From Buttiauxella selenatireducens (lineage in GTDB: Bacteria; Pseudomonadota; Gammaproteobacteria; Enterobacterales; Enterobacteriaceae): 64,000 nucleotides of DNA. Made by a program: the position numbers and the translations under genes. The stretch is taken from NCBI RefSeq assembly GCF_031432975.1, contig NZ_CP133838.1, positions 3,906,001 through 3,970,000 of the forward strand. The letters run 5' to 3'. Under the pieces are notes generated by a model. The model was given only the letters and a program-made list of their open reading frames with translations. It was not told the DNA's origin and did not search any database. How positions within the stretch are numbered: the first letter of the stretch is position 1; every line of letters starts with the position of its first letter. Shown here piece after piece: positions 24,959 through 34,592 of this stretch.

Positions 24959-27106
24959 TTACTTGTTGTTTTCTTCTTTCAGCACTTTAACGGTATAACG
25001 ACCATCCGCCTGGCGATATGCGCCATGGATATCGGTTTCGAAGCCCGGATAATGAGCGCCGATTTCGCACAGCATCTGCAAGAATTCCAGCACCGGACGG
25101 CTCTCTTCGGTGATCATTTCACCTGGCATGACCAGTGGAACACCTGGAGGATACGGCAGGATCATGTTGGCATTAACGCGACCGACCATCTCATCGAGAT
25201 ACACTTCTTCGGTTAGGCCATGCAGCTCTTTCTGGAAAGCAACGAACGGAGTCACCATCATGCTTGGCAGCACTTCGAAGGCGCGGAACATCAGATCCGG
25301 CAGGTTGTGATGCGCAATCAGTTTGTGAATGTTCTGTGCCAGTTCCTGAATACGCATGTTTTCATAGAATTCAGGATCTTCACGGTACAGAGATGGCAGC
25401 ATGTTTTTCACACGCAGGTTCAGGTCGAACGAACGTTTGAAATCGGTCAGCGCACGCAGCAGGCTCAGTGCTTTAGTTTTGTCGATACCGATGCTGAACA
25501 GGAACAGCAGATTGTATGGACCGGTTTTCTCAACAATGATGCCGTGTTCGTCGAGGTATTTCGACACGATGCTTGCCGGAATACCGAACTCATCCATGGT
25601 GCCGTCTTTCTTCATGCCCGGAGTCAACATAGTGACTTTGATCGGGTCAAGGTACATGTGTTCGTTATCGATGTTTTTGAAACCGTGCCATGCGCTGTCA
25701 GAGCGCAGCGGCCAGCATTCCGCACCATCGATATGCTCTGGCTGCCAGACGTCGAAGAACCAGCCTTCAGATTCCCCTTTCAGGCGTTTGATCTCTTTAC
25801 GGAACTTGATAGAACGTTCAATAGAGCCATCAATCAGACGCTTACCGGAATTGCCTTTCATCATCGCAGCGGCAGTTTCGGTAGAAGCAACAACACCGTA
25901 ATGTGGAGAAGTGGTGGTGTGCATCATGTAGGCTTCGTTGAAGGTTTCTTCGTTGATATCCCCTTTCACGTGGATCATTGAAGCCTGAGAGAACGCCGCC
26001 AGCAGTTTGTGCGTAGACTGGGTTTCATAAATCACCTTCCCTTCCACACGGCCACCGCTCATCCCGCATTTACCGGCATAGATTGGTGAGAAGTTGGTGT
26101 ATGGCACCCACGCGGAGTCAAAGTGGATAGATTTAACATCCAGGGTTTTCTTGATGAAATCAGTGTTATACAGCAGACCATCATAGGTGGAGTTGGTGAT
26201 AACTGCGTGCACCGGCCAGGTCGCATTCGGCGTCTCTTTAACGCGTTTTGCGATAGTTGCGCGCTGGAATTCGCTCTGTGGAATACCACCGAGGATCCCG
26301 TAAGCGTTACGGGTTGGACGGAAGTAAATCGGCGTAATGTTGCTCATCATCATCAGGTGAGTCAGAGACTTATGGCAGTTACGGTCAATCAGTACGGTGC
26401 TGCCCGCAGGTGCAGAGTACATACCGACGATTTTGTTCGCGGTTGAAGTCCCGTTGGTCACCATATAGCTGCGTTCAGCGTTAAAGACGCGAGCGATGTA
26501 CTCTTCTGCTTCTTTGTGCGGGCCGCTGTGATCCAGCAGTGAACCCAATTCAGAAACCGAAATAGAGATATCTGATTTCATGGTGTTTGAACCAAAGAAA
26601 TCATAGAAGATGCTGCCTACCGGGCTTTTCTGGAATGCAGTACCGCCCATATGGCCTGGCGTACAGAAAGTGTATTTACCTTCGCGGACATATTTGAACA
26701 GCGCTTTGGTCAGTGGCGGCAGAATCGTGTCGATGTACTCATCGGTGTTCTGTTTGATTTTATTTGCGATATCTTCCGCAGCACCCAGCGCATATTCGAA
26801 GAAGCGAACCTGTAAACGCAGGTCGTTCAGGCTAACGTCCAGTGTGGAGTAGGTATTAGCGAATGCGTACAACGGCATGTACTCGTTGCATTTGCTGATC
26901 TCTTCGCACAATTCCAGATTGTATTTATCCCAGTCGAAGATCACGCCGCACAAACGGGCGTTGTTTTCGATAAGCTTCAACAAATCTTCGCGGTCGTTTG
27001 GATAAACAATGCGGAAGTCCAGGCGTTCAAGGGCGCGATGCAGTTCACGGATAGGCTCTTCTTTAAAGTAGACGCCCATGTGATTCATGATTGCGATAAC
27101 GTTCAT
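24959..27106 (-). CDS. cadA: CadA, inducible lysine decarboxylase
   Basis: 715 aa, the E. coli CadA length with near-identical sequence. N-terminal wing domain (1-130), then the PLP-dependent fold-type I domain with the active-site lysine in THKLLAAFSQ (K367 by E. coli numbering, conserved spacing) and a C-terminal domain ending in VKVLKEE. It converts L-lysine to cadaverine and CO2 in the cytoplasm, consuming a proton; decamers are expected. Second gene of the cadBA operon, 82 bp after cadB. Activated with cadB by CadC at low pH with lysine. Confidence 0.97.
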   Translation of the reverse strand: MNVIAIMNHMGVYFKEEPIRELHRALERLDFRIVYPNDREDLLKLIENNARLCGVIFDWDKYNLELCEEISKCNEYMPLYAFANTYSTLDVSLNDLRLQVRFFEYALGAAEDIANKIKQNTDEYIDTILPPLTKALFKYVREGKYTFCTPGHMGGTAFQKSPVGSIFYDFFGSNTMKSDISISVSELGSLLDHSGPHKEAEEYIARVFNAERSYMVTNGTSTANKIVGMYSAPAGSTVLIDRNCHKSLTHLMMMSNITPIYFRPTRNAYGILGGIPQSEFQRATIAKRVKETPNATWPVHAVITNSTYDGLLYNTDFIKKTLDVKSIHFDSAWVPYTNFSPIYAGKCGMSGGRVEGKVIYETQSTHKLLAAFSQASMIHVKGDINEETFNEAYMMHTTTSPHYGVVASTETAAAMMKGNSGKRLIDGSIERSIKFRKEIKRLKGESEGWFFDVWQPEHIDGAECWPLRSDSAWHGFKNIDNEHMYLDPIKVTMLTPGMKKDGTMDEFGIPASIVSKYLDEHGIIVEKTGPYNLLFLFSIGIDKTKALSLLRALTDFKRSFDLNLRVKNMLPSLYREDPEFYENMRIQELAQNIHKLIAHHNLPDLMFRAFEVLPSMMVTPFVAFQKELHGLTEEVYLDEMVGRVNANMILPYPPGVPLVMPGEMITEESRPVLEFLQMLCEIGAHYPGFETDIHGAYRQADGRYTVKVLKEENNK

Positions 27107-27188
27107 AGTAGAATCTCCAGATATGGGGAGCCCCTCCCATCACGGTGTGACAGGTTCAGGAAGGCGCTCCAGGAAAAGGGGTTAGTGA

Positions 27189-28526
27189 TTAATGCGCGTC
27201 AGCGGTTGAGCTGTCGGTGGCGTCGTTAGCGTGTTGACGCTGGTGCATTTTGCGACCGTAGAACATCAGGATGATCAGGCTGACGATAAAGGTTCCGGCC
27301 AGTTCGAAGGAACTTGCACCCATCAGGGCGATGAAGCAGAACGCGCAACCCAGTACAGAACAAATCAGGCTCACGAAGTTGCGAATGTTGAAACCTTCGA
27401 AGCGAATCAGGTCAACGCAAGAGTAGAAGTAAGGCAGCATGGTCAGCAGTACCGCGATACCGGTCAGTTCACCGAACAGGTCAGAAGCTTTACCGCCGCT
27501 GGAGTTCATCAGCGTGATCAGTACCATCAGCGCCGTCATTTTCACCGCAGCCAGCAGCAGACCTTTCTTCGGAATACCGTTGTTATCCACTTCGCCGTAA
27601 ATTTTCGGGAAGTTACCGTCGCTTGCAGCACGAACACCCGCCTGGCCTACCAGCATCATCCAGGAACCCAGAGAAGTCAGACATGCAAAGGCAGTGAATG
27701 CGGAAACCATCGGAGCTGCCCAGCCGCCAAGGATAGTTGACGCACTGATAGCGAACGGAGCACCTGATGCCGCCATCTGAGCCGCAGGATACATACCGGC
27801 AATAACTTGAGTTGCTGCAATGTAAACGATACCCGCCATCGCCGTTCCCAGCATGGTTGCCAGCGGAACGGTACGTTTTGGATTTTTCACCATACCGGTA
27901 CTCACGGCGGCGGATTCAACACCCACGAAGGCCCACAAGCAAAGCAGGATACTTTTAATGACCGCGTGGCTGTCAGTGGTATTGGAGGTGTTCCAGTTTG
28001 CCTGATAGGTTGCCGCATCAAACCAGTGCCAACCCACAATGGCGGTAATCAGCACCGGAATTAATACCAGTACCAGACCAATGGTTGTCAGACGACTGAC
28101 CCAGGTACCGCCGAGCATATTTACAAAGGTAAATATCCATACGATAGCAATACACGCCAGACCGGCAGGAATGGGGTCATTCAGAACCGGGAAGAAAGTA
28201 GAGAGATAAGAAACAGCGGTAATACCGATTGCCAGGTTACCAATCCAGTTTGCGTGATAATAAAGCACACCGGTCTGGAAGCCGAATGCGGGAGATATTT
28301 CCCCGGCATAGGCAATTGGGCCACCTTGTTGTGGATTCTTGGTTGCCAGTCGGGCATAGACATAAGCCAGAGACATCGCACCAATAATTGAAATAACCCA
28401 ACCCCAAATAGCAATACCACCAATACCTGCGAGGTTAGCAGGTAATAATGCAATACCGCTCCCCATCATATTACCGGCGACAACGCCGGTACATGCAAAT
28501 AGCCCGATCTTCTTGGCAGAACCCAT
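27189..28526 (-). CDS. cadB: CadB, lysine/cadaverine antiporter
   Basis: 445 aa, 12-helix APC-superfamily antiporter closely matching E. coli CadB (444 aa): starts MGSAKKIGLFACTGVVAGNM and contains the NMMGSGIALLPANLAGIGG helix and YYHANWIGNLA. It exchanges external lysine for internal cadaverine, exporting the alkaline product. GGAG lies 10 bp before the ATG. First gene of the cadBA operon, transcribed from the region between cadB and cadC. Confidence 0.96.
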   Translation of the reverse strand: MGSAKKIGLFACTGVVAGNMMGSGIALLPANLAGIGGIAIWGWVISIIGAMSLAYVYARLATKNPQQGGPIAYAGEISPAFGFQTGVLYYHANWIGNLAIGITAVSYLSTFFPVLNDPIPAGLACIAIVWIFTFVNMLGGTWVSRLTTIGLVLVLIPVLITAIVGWHWFDAATYQANWNTSNTTDSHAVIKSILLCLWAFVGVESAAVSTGMVKNPKRTVPLATMLGTAMAGIVYIAATQVIAGMYPAAQMAASGAPFAISASTILGGWAAPMVSAFTAFACLTSLGSWMMLVGQAGVRAASDGNFPKIYGEVDNNGIPKKGLLLAAVKMTALMVLITLMNSSGGKASDLFGELTGIAVLLTMLPYFYSCVDLIRFEGFNIRNFVSLICSVLGCAFCFIALMGASSFELAGTFIVSLIILMFYGRKMHQRQHANDATDSSTADAH

Positions 28527-28851
28527 GTTTGCTTATCTCCTAAGTTTATTTGGGCGGTACAGGCAATCCTGGTGAAACATGTATTGGCCCGACCCACTGC
28601 CGATAAGGTTACTGATTCAGAAAAAATAAGTCCTAAAGATAAAGTGAAATATCACCAAACATCAGACAAATGATAAGTTGAGCTTTTTCAATTAACATAT
28701 AAGGATGACATGCTGATATCAAAAAAACATAAACAACGTTTATTTACAGTAACTTACAGCACGCTTACTGAGTTAAAATTGTGTTATGTTATTGCCGCAA
28801 AAAGATAAACATAGATAACAATTGGGTTGCTCATGAGAAACATAAGTTTAA
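28527..28851 (-). promoter_or_regulatory. cadBA promoter region (predicted CadC target)
   Basis: A strongly A+T-rich gap between cadC and cadB, both on the minus strand. By homology with E. coli, CadC activates cadBA by binding two A+T-rich sites upstream and relieves H-NS silencing. The imperfect palindrome TTGAGCTTTTTCAA (near 28678-28691) is one possible site. I cannot place the -10/-35 elements with certainty. Confidence 0.55.
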
Positions 28852-28884
28852 CCTCATCATGTCCAATATCCTGAACATGATGAG
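28852..28884 (-). terminator. Terminator after cadC
   Basis: An 11-bp perfect stem CCTCATCATGT with ACATGATGAGG lies 8 bp beyond the cadC stop on the minus strand, followed there by a T/A-rich stretch. Confidence 0.65.
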
Positions 28885-28891
28885 GGTTTAC

Positions 28892-30421
28892 TTATTCTGA
28901 AGCGAGGAAGTTGTCGAGATAAGGAACAACGTTGGTCACAGAGGTCTGGAATACAGCGTTTTGAATCCAGTAAAAGGTATTATCACCCGGACGTAAATTG
29001 AAAGCCGTCAGATAAGCATCTGCCGCTTCACGGTTCTGGCCTTTCATCTCGTAGACTTTACCTAGCAGCACGTAATTCATCCACGACATTTCCATCTCGA
29101 TGCTGGTATTAATGGCACTGTATGCCTCATCGATTTTCCCCTGACCTAACAGATAGACCGTTTTAATTTGATAATAAACCGCCAGATCTTTAATTCCCGG
29201 CATCTCCCCTAGCTGTTTTATTTCGGCATACAGCGTATTGAGTTGTTCTTTATCCAGCGTCTGTTGCGAATGGCGTAATACATCCACCAACATTTTCTCC
29301 GCAAAAGCGTATGAAAAGTCAGGTGAGTCTTTAATCACATCATCAAGCACCTGGCTGGCTTTATATAATGAATCCACATCACCATTCATTAATAGCTGAT
29401 GCGCCTGGTAAAAATGCGTTATTGCCGAGCTATCTGACGGCTGATAAAGCTTGAGCATAGCCTGCATGCGTTCTGGCCACGGCTGTTTCAGGGCTACCGA
29501 CAGGCTACTCATCAGGTCGCTTTGGATCGTCAATTGGTTGTCGCTGGTGATGAAATAACGCTTGTCCATCATCGTTGAACCGTCGGCGTTATCCACCAAC
29601 TGCACGGACATAAAGCACTGCTGCGCGCGATAGTGCCGCTGGTTGACGAACTCAATGGTCAGCGTTTTACCTGAGCTGCTTGGCTCATTGGTGTTGTAGT
29701 TGGTTTTATCATGCACCATAAAGGTGGAGAACGTGTTCAGCGAGGTTGTCATCAGGCTGCCCAGCCCGACCGCCCAGGCGTCCTGCGATGCCCAGTTGGT
29801 ACAGGTGCCGCCCTTGACCAGATGGATATCAATATCCCGCGGATTCAAAAGCAAACGGGCTTTATTGCGCGGTTTTGGCGAGTCTATCGTCGACAGCGCA
29901 ACCAGTGCGACACACGTCCCTAACGCCAGCAGAAACAGCAGCCAGACCCAAAAGGTCGAGGCACGCTTAGGCTTCTGCGGTTTCACGGATGGCGGCAAGC
30001 CTTGCGGTATTTCTACGGCAGACGCGGGGTCAGAAAGATCCGCAACCGCTGCAGGCGCCGATTGCGCAATAACAGGCGCGGGTACTTCACCCTCTTCCGT
30101 ACACCAGACAACCGGCACCGTCAGCTTATAACCTCGCTTCGGCACCGTCGCGATGTATTCCAGGCTACAGTCTCCGCCATCTTTCAATGACTTGCGTAGC
30201 TCGGAAATACTCTGCGTGACGACGTGGCTAGTGACCACGTTTCGCGTCCAGACGTTATCGATAAGCTCATCCCTGCTGAGCACCTCATCAGGGTGGCGGG
30301 CAAAGAAAACCAGAAGATCGATTAAACGCGGTTCAAGAGTAAGCTGACGTCCCTTCCGGCTGATTTGGTTATCAGAAGGTGTTACCAGCCACTCCCCCAC
30401 ACGAACTACAGGTTGTTGCAT
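28892..30421 (-). CDS. cadC: CadC, membrane-bound pH/lysine-responsive activator
   Basis: 509 aa from the ATG at 30421, matching E. coli CadC (512 aa), which starts MQQPVVRVGEWLVTPS; the open frame's extra 23 residues are not part of the gene. ToxR-like: an OmpR-type winged helix at 1-105 (DNA binding), a disordered linker rich in Pro/Ala, one transmembrane helix at about 156-179, and a periplasmic sensor domain. Both periplasmic cysteines that form the pH-sensitive disulphide in E. coli are present (C207 and C269). CadC activates cadBA at low pH when the lysine permease LysP signals lysine. The linker is more diverged than the DNA-binding domain. Confidence 0.95.
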   Translation of the reverse strand: MQQPVVRVGEWLVTPSDNQISRKGRQLTLEPRLIDLLVFFARHPDEVLSRDELIDNVWTRNVVTSHVVTQSISELRKSLKDGGDCSLEYIATVPKRGYKLTVPVVWCTEEGEVPAPVIAQSAPAAVADLSDPASAVEIPQGLPPSVKPQKPKRASTFWVWLLFLLALGTCVALVALSTIDSPKPRNKARLLLNPRDIDIHLVKGGTCTNWASQDAWAVGLGSLMTTSLNTFSTFMVHDKTNYNTNEPSSSGKTLTIEFVNQRHYRAQQCFMSVQLVDNADGSTMMDKRYFITSDNQLTIQSDLMSSLSVALKQPWPERMQAMLKLYQPSDSSAITHFYQAHQLLMNGDVDSLYKASQVLDDVIKDSPDFSYAFAEKMLVDVLRHSQQTLDKEQLNTLYAEIKQLGEMPGIKDLAVYYQIKTVYLLGQGKIDEAYSAINTSIEMEMSWMNYVLLGKVYEMKGQNREAADAYLTAFNLRPGDNTFYWIQNAVFQTSVTNVVPYLDNFLASE

Positions 30422-30597
30422 AAAAAAGGGCCCAACGAGAAAAGGCCGGATGATAACACAATTCCACCCCCTATTTTTGATAGGGGTCATTACCTTAACG
30501 CGTTACATATCACTATGTTTATTAAATATAAACGTTTTTTATATCTAAAAATGATAAAAAACGCCGCATTAACAACCGCTAAAATTCTTAAGGCATT

Positions 30598-31686
30598 TCA
30601 CCCTTCCGCGAGCCGCTCCCCCGTCTGCGCATCGAACAGATGAACCGCTTCACTGTTGGCTTCCAGATACAAAGTCTGGTCGCCACTGGCACGAATACGC
30701 CCCGCGAACTGAACATGCAGTGGGAAACCGCTCCAGTCGATGTGCAGCAAACTGCTCTCACCGGTGACTTCCAGTAAGCGCAACGTTGCTGCTGGCAACT
30801 CACTTTGCGCGACGGGTTTTATATCGTGCGGACGCAGCCCAAGCGTCACGGGTTCGCCTTCACTGTTATTGGCCTTGCGCGCCCATTTCTCCGGAAGCCG
30901 GAACCACAACTGATTGCAGGCCACGCCCGGTTTTCCGTCGATATTCTGGAATACGCCTTTTAGCAAATTCATTGGCGGCGAACCGATAAACCGGGCCACA
31001 AAAGTGTTCACCGGCCTGTCGTAAATCGACAAGGGGTCGCCCTGCTGCACGATAAAACCGTCTTTCATCACCACGATATTATCGGCAAGCGTCATCGCCT
31101 CGATCTGATCGTGCGTCACGTACACCGTGGTGGTACGAAACTGCTGATGCAGCGATTTAATTTCCGCCCGCAGTTCCATGCGCAGTTGCGCATCCAGGTT
31201 GGACAGCGGCTCATCGAACAGAAAGACTTTTGGGTTACGCACCAGCGCACGCCCCATCGCCACACGCTGGCGCTGGCCGCCGGATAAATCTTTCGGCAAG
31301 CGTTTTAGCAGATTGCCAATGCCCAGCACGGTCGCCGCCTGCTGCACTTTCGCCTCTTGTTCGGCTTTGGGCACTTTCTTCACCTGCATGTGGAAGGCCA
31401 TATTCTCAGCAACCGTCAGATGCGGATAGAGCGCATAACTTTGAAACACCATCGCGATATCACGGTCGGCAGGGTCGAAATCATTGATTTGTTGCTTATC
31501 GAGCAAAATGTCACCGTCAGTCAGTGACTCCAGCCCAGCCAGCAAGCGCAGCAACGTCGATTTTCCACACCCTGACGGGCCGACCAGCACGGTGAAGCTG
31601 CCGTCCGGAATGGTGAGATTCAGGGGTTTTAGCACCTGCACTTTGCCGTAATTCTTGGCGACGTTTACCAGTTCAACCAGAGCCAT
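30598..31686 (-). CDS. Sugar ABC transporter ATP-binding protein (MalK/UgpC type)
   Basis: 362 aa. Walker A GPSGCGKST (36-44), Q-loop FQSYALYPH, signature LSGGQRQRVAMGRALVR, Walker B VFLFDEP with D-loop SNLDAQLR and H-loop VTHDQ are complete, followed by a C-terminal TOBE-like regulatory domain (about 240-362). Such ATPases energise carbohydrate ABC importers. Last gene of the operon; its ATG lies directly against the kinase stop codon. Confidence 0.92.
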   Translation of the reverse strand: MALVELVNVAKNYGKVQVLKPLNLTIPDGSFTVLVGPSGCGKSTLLRLLAGLESLTDGDILLDKQQINDFDPADRDIAMVFQSYALYPHLTVAENMAFHMQVKKVPKAEQEAKVQQAATVLGIGNLLKRLPKDLSGGQRQRVAMGRALVRNPKVFLFDEPLSNLDAQLRMELRAEIKSLHQQFRTTTVYVTHDQIEAMTLADNIVVMKDGFIVQQGDPLSIYDRPVNTFVARFIGSPPMNLLKGVFQNIDGKPGVACNQLWFRLPEKWARKANNSEGEPVTLGLRPHDIKPVAQSELPAATLRLLEVTGESSLLHIDWSGFPLHVQFAGRIRASGDQTLYLEANSEAVHLFDAQTGERLAEG

Positions 31687-32637
31687 TCAGGTCTTCTCCA
31701 CGAGGCCAAAAAGCGATTGCCAGTCAGGATAACGGCGCGGGGAACTGCTGATCGCACACCCCGCCACGCGCACACCCCATTGCAGCGCCGTGGCGAGGGG
31801 CAGCCCATAGATCAACGCGGATAAAAAACCGGCATTGAAGCTGTCCCCGGCACCAATGGTGTCGACCACCTCAACCGGCTGCCCAGGCTGATGCAGTGCA
31901 AGATTCGCCGCCCATAAACGCGCCCCATCCGGCCCACACTTCACGACGCAAAATGCATTATTTGGCATTTTTGCCAGCAAGCGCCGCGCGGCCTCATCAA
32001 GCTGAGAAGAATCTGCCAGTCCCAGAGTTTCGACTTCATTGAGCAGCAGCGCATCACAAAACGGCAGCCATGTTGCGGTTTGCTCACGCAGGGCATTGCT
32101 CCAGTCCTGCGGTGGCCAGCCACTGTCGACGGCAACGAAATATCCGCGATCTTTTAGCGTTGCCAGCAATTGTGGGTATTCGGCATACAGCGCAGTACAC
32201 AGCCAGGTGCCGCACAGTAACACCCAGTCGCCAGGCTGTGCGGTTTCAGGGATCTGCGCCAGAACATCCTGCATAGAAAGACGGACGATGTGTCCCTGGT
32301 TACTGAAAAAGGTGCGCTCGTGGTCGGGATGCGTCACGCCGAACGTCAGCGACGTTTCGCACTCATAGGTTGGCCAGTGTGGTGCGCTTTCAGGAAACAG
32401 GCTCGCCAGCCAGAAGGTGAACTGATCGTGACCTTGATTGGCGACTAAACGGTAAGGCGACTCCAGTGCAGCCAGCGCTAACGCGCAATTTCCAGCGGAA
32501 CCACCGGGGCGCAGAGAACTGCTTTCAAGCATCGCTTCGGTGCCTTTTTTCGGCCATTCACGCAGCGTACTCATGATCAAATCCACATTAATATTGCCCA
32601 CCACGTACAGCGTGGCGCGGGTTTCTGGTTTCTTCAT
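31687..32637 (-). CDS. PfkB-family carbohydrate kinase
   Basis: 316 aa. Typical ribokinase-like layout: N-terminal VVGNINVDLIM, the RPGGSAGNCALALAAL substrate-side motif, and the C-terminal DTIGAGDSFNAGFLSAL with the catalytic Asp in GAGD. It phosphorylates a sugar or sugar derivative in the cytoplasm with ATP. Embedded between the permease and ATPase genes of an ABC operon, it presumably acts on the imported sugar. The substrate cannot be told from sequence. Confidence 0.9.
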   Translation of the reverse strand: MKKPETRATLYVVGNINVDLIMSTLREWPKKGTEAMLESSSLRPGGSAGNCALALAALESPYRLVANQGHDQFTFWLASLFPESAPHWPTYECETSLTFGVTHPDHERTFFSNQGHIVRLSMQDVLAQIPETAQPGDWVLLCGTWLCTALYAEYPQLLATLKDRGYFVAVDSGWPPQDWSNALREQTATWLPFCDALLLNEVETLGLADSSQLDEAARRLLAKMPNNAFCVVKCGPDGARLWAANLALHQPGQPVEVVDTIGAGDSFNAGFLSALIYGLPLATALQWGVRVAGCAISSSPRRYPDWQSLFGLVEKT

Positions 32638-32665
32638 TATTTTGCATTTCCCATGATGCTGGCAT

Positions 32666-33505
32666 TCATCCTTTACTGCCGCCGGCGGTGAGCCCGCTCA
32701 CCAGCGTTTTTTGCAGCCAAAGAGCAATAAACAGCGGCGGAATAGCCGCAAGAATACCGACGGCGGCAATCAGGCCGTCATCGGTGGCACGCCCGGCGGT
32801 GAAACCCGCAATCGTGACCGGTAATGTCTGGGCGTTAATATTGTTAGTAAATAGCAGCGCGTAGAAAAACTCATCCCAGGCCAGCAACCAGCCGAACATG
32901 GCCGAAGCACCGAGTGCGGGTTTCGCCAGCGGCAAAGTTATCCTCAGTAAAACCTGCCAGTAGCGCAACCCGTCAAGACGCGCGGCCTGCTCAATATCAA
33001 TGGGCAGAGCATCAAACTGGTTTTTCAGCATCCAGGTCAGGAACGGAATGATCATCGAGCAATACACCAGAATCAGCCCAATGTGCGTGTTGAGCAGCGC
33101 CAGCTTTTCCAGAATAAAGTACAGCGGCAGCACGAACGCCACCGGAGGCACCATGTAAATCGCAAGCCCGCCAAACAGCCAGATATCGCGTCCGGGATAG
33201 CGTGAAAAACTGTACGCCGCAGGTATCGCCAGCAGCAGCGAAATTAGCGTGGCACCGCAGGCCACCAGCAAGCTGTTGCCAAGGGCATGCAGGAACAAAG
33301 CCCCCGGTTGCCCCGCTTCCAGGGTCAACAGACTGGCATAGCGGCTGAAATCCCACTGGCGCGGCAGCCACTCCAGCGGAACGCGGGTCAAATCCTCCGC
33401 CGAACTGACGCTCATCAGAAACATCCAGAACAACGGCGCCAGAATAGACACGGCAAGAAGCGCTGCGGCAACATAGCGCAGAATAAGCCGGATTTTCTGT
33501 TTCAT
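32666..33505 (-). CDS. ABC sugar transporter inner-membrane permease (MalG type)
   Basis: 279 aa from the ATG at 33505, which overlaps the preceding stop as ATGA; the longer open frame is not needed. Six hydrophobic helices and the EAA-type loop EQAARLDGLRYWQVLLRI-LPLAKPA mark a CUT1-family permease of the MalG/UgpE kind. It pairs with the preceding permease to form the membrane channel and docks to the ATPase through the EAA loop. Confidence 0.9.
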   Translation of the reverse strand: MKQKIRLILRYVAAALLAVSILAPLFWMFLMSVSSAEDLTRVPLEWLPRQWDFSRYASLLTLEAGQPGALFLHALGNSLLVACGATLISLLLAIPAAYSFSRYPGRDIWLFGGLAIYMVPPVAFVLPLYFILEKLALLNTHIGLILVYCSMIIPFLTWMLKNQFDALPIDIEQAARLDGLRYWQVLLRITLPLAKPALGASAMFGWLLAWDEFFYALLFTNNINAQTLPVTIAGFTAGRATDDGLIAAVGILAAIPPLFIALWLQKTLVSGLTAGGSKG

Positions 33506-34404
33506 TCGATGCCCCCCGAACGACGCTGGCGTAACAACATCACCATATAAATCAGAATCAACACGGCACAAATCAGCGTCATGAGTATCGCGTAAGCGGC
33601 CCCGCTTCCGGCGCGCAGATAACTGAAAGATTCCTGGTAGACAAAGAAACTCACCGTTTTTGTACTGTCCAGCGGCCCACCACGGGTCATCACGTAGATG
33701 ATGTCGAAAACTTTAAACGCGTCGATAGTGCGTAAAATCAGCGCCACTGCCAGCGGGGCGGCAATCGCCGGGAAGGTGATTTTGCGAAAACGACGGAAGG
33801 CCGATGCCCCGTCCAGGCGTGCAGCCTCATATAAATCGTCTGGGATGGTCTGTAACGCGGCCAGGACCAGCAGTGTGACCAGCGGATAGTTCTTCCAGAT
33901 ATCAGCGAACATCACTGCATTAATGGCGGACGACGGGTCGCCAAGCCAACTGCGATAGTTATCAATCACCCCTGACTGAGTTAACAAGGCGTTGATGCTG
34001 CCGTAATCCGGGTTGAAATTCAGCCGCCACATGGTGGCGTTGACGATAGTCGGCAGCGCCCAGGGTAAAATAACCAGCACCCGCAGCACGCTACGCCCCC
34101 AAAACTGCTGGTTGAGCAACAGCGCCGTTAGCACGCCAATAATGCCTTCGAAAATCACCGAAACTGCGGTGAAGTACAGCGTTCGCCAGAGTGCCTCGCG
34201 AAAGTCGGGGTCCGTCAGCGCATAGAGAAAGTTTTCGCTCCCCACCCAGCCTGGTGCTGTGCCATCGCCAATCAAACCTGCATCGGTAAAACTGAGCCAC
34301 AGCGTGCGCACGAGCGGCCAGGCGGTCAGCAAAAACATCATGATCAGCATGGGTGCGAGGAGCAGCCAGGCTTGATGTTTCTCTCGTTGGCGTAAAGTCA
34401 GCAT
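33502..34404 (-). CDS. ABC sugar transporter inner-membrane permease (MalF type)
   Basis: 300 aa from the preferred ATG; a GTG 27 bp upstream is an alternative. Six hydrophobic segments and the loop YEAARLDGASAFRRFRKITFPAIA (EAA motif) place it with MalF/UgpA-type permeases. The gap to the upstream binding-protein gene contains an ERIC element, so expression of this gene and those after it may differ from that of the binding protein. Four-base overlap with the next permease. Confidence 0.9.
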   Translation of the reverse strand: MLTLRQREKHQAWLLLAPMLIMMFLLTAWPLVRTLWLSFTDAGLIGDGTAPGWVGSENFLYALTDPDFREALWRTLYFTAVSVIFEGIIGVLTALLLNQQFWGRSVLRVLVILPWALPTIVNATMWRLNFNPDYGSINALLTQSGVIDNYRSWLGDPSSAINAVMFADIWKNYPLVTLLVLAALQTIPDDLYEAARLDGASAFRRFRKITFPAIAAPLAVALILRTIDAFKVFDIIYVMTRGGPLDSTKTVSFFVYQESFSYLRAGSGAAYAILMTLICAVLILIYMVMLLRQRRSGGIE

Positions 34405-34464
34405 ATAAATTCCCGGCCCGTCATCGTTCACCCATGACGGGCATTTTGGCTTTTACAAAACAGC

Positions 34465-34591
34465 TATACCCTAAATAATTCGAGTTGCAGGCAGGCGGCA
34501 AAGGAGCTTATCCCCAGGAGCTTACTTGAGTAAGTGACTGGGGTAAGTGAGTGCAGCCAACGCCCCTGCAGCTTGAAGTATGACGGGTATA
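34465..34591. repeat. Full-length ERIC (IRU) element inside the sugar ABC operon
   Basis: 127 bp beginning TATACCC and ending GGGTATA, with terminal inverted repeats. The core includes CCAGGAGCTTAC and GTAAGTGACTGGGG, which are the conserved ERIC sequences used in typing. It fills most of the gap between the binding-protein gene (stop at 34593) and the first permease. Transcribed, it can form a long hairpin that may affect mRNA processing. Confidence 0.93.
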
Positions 34592-34592
34592 A

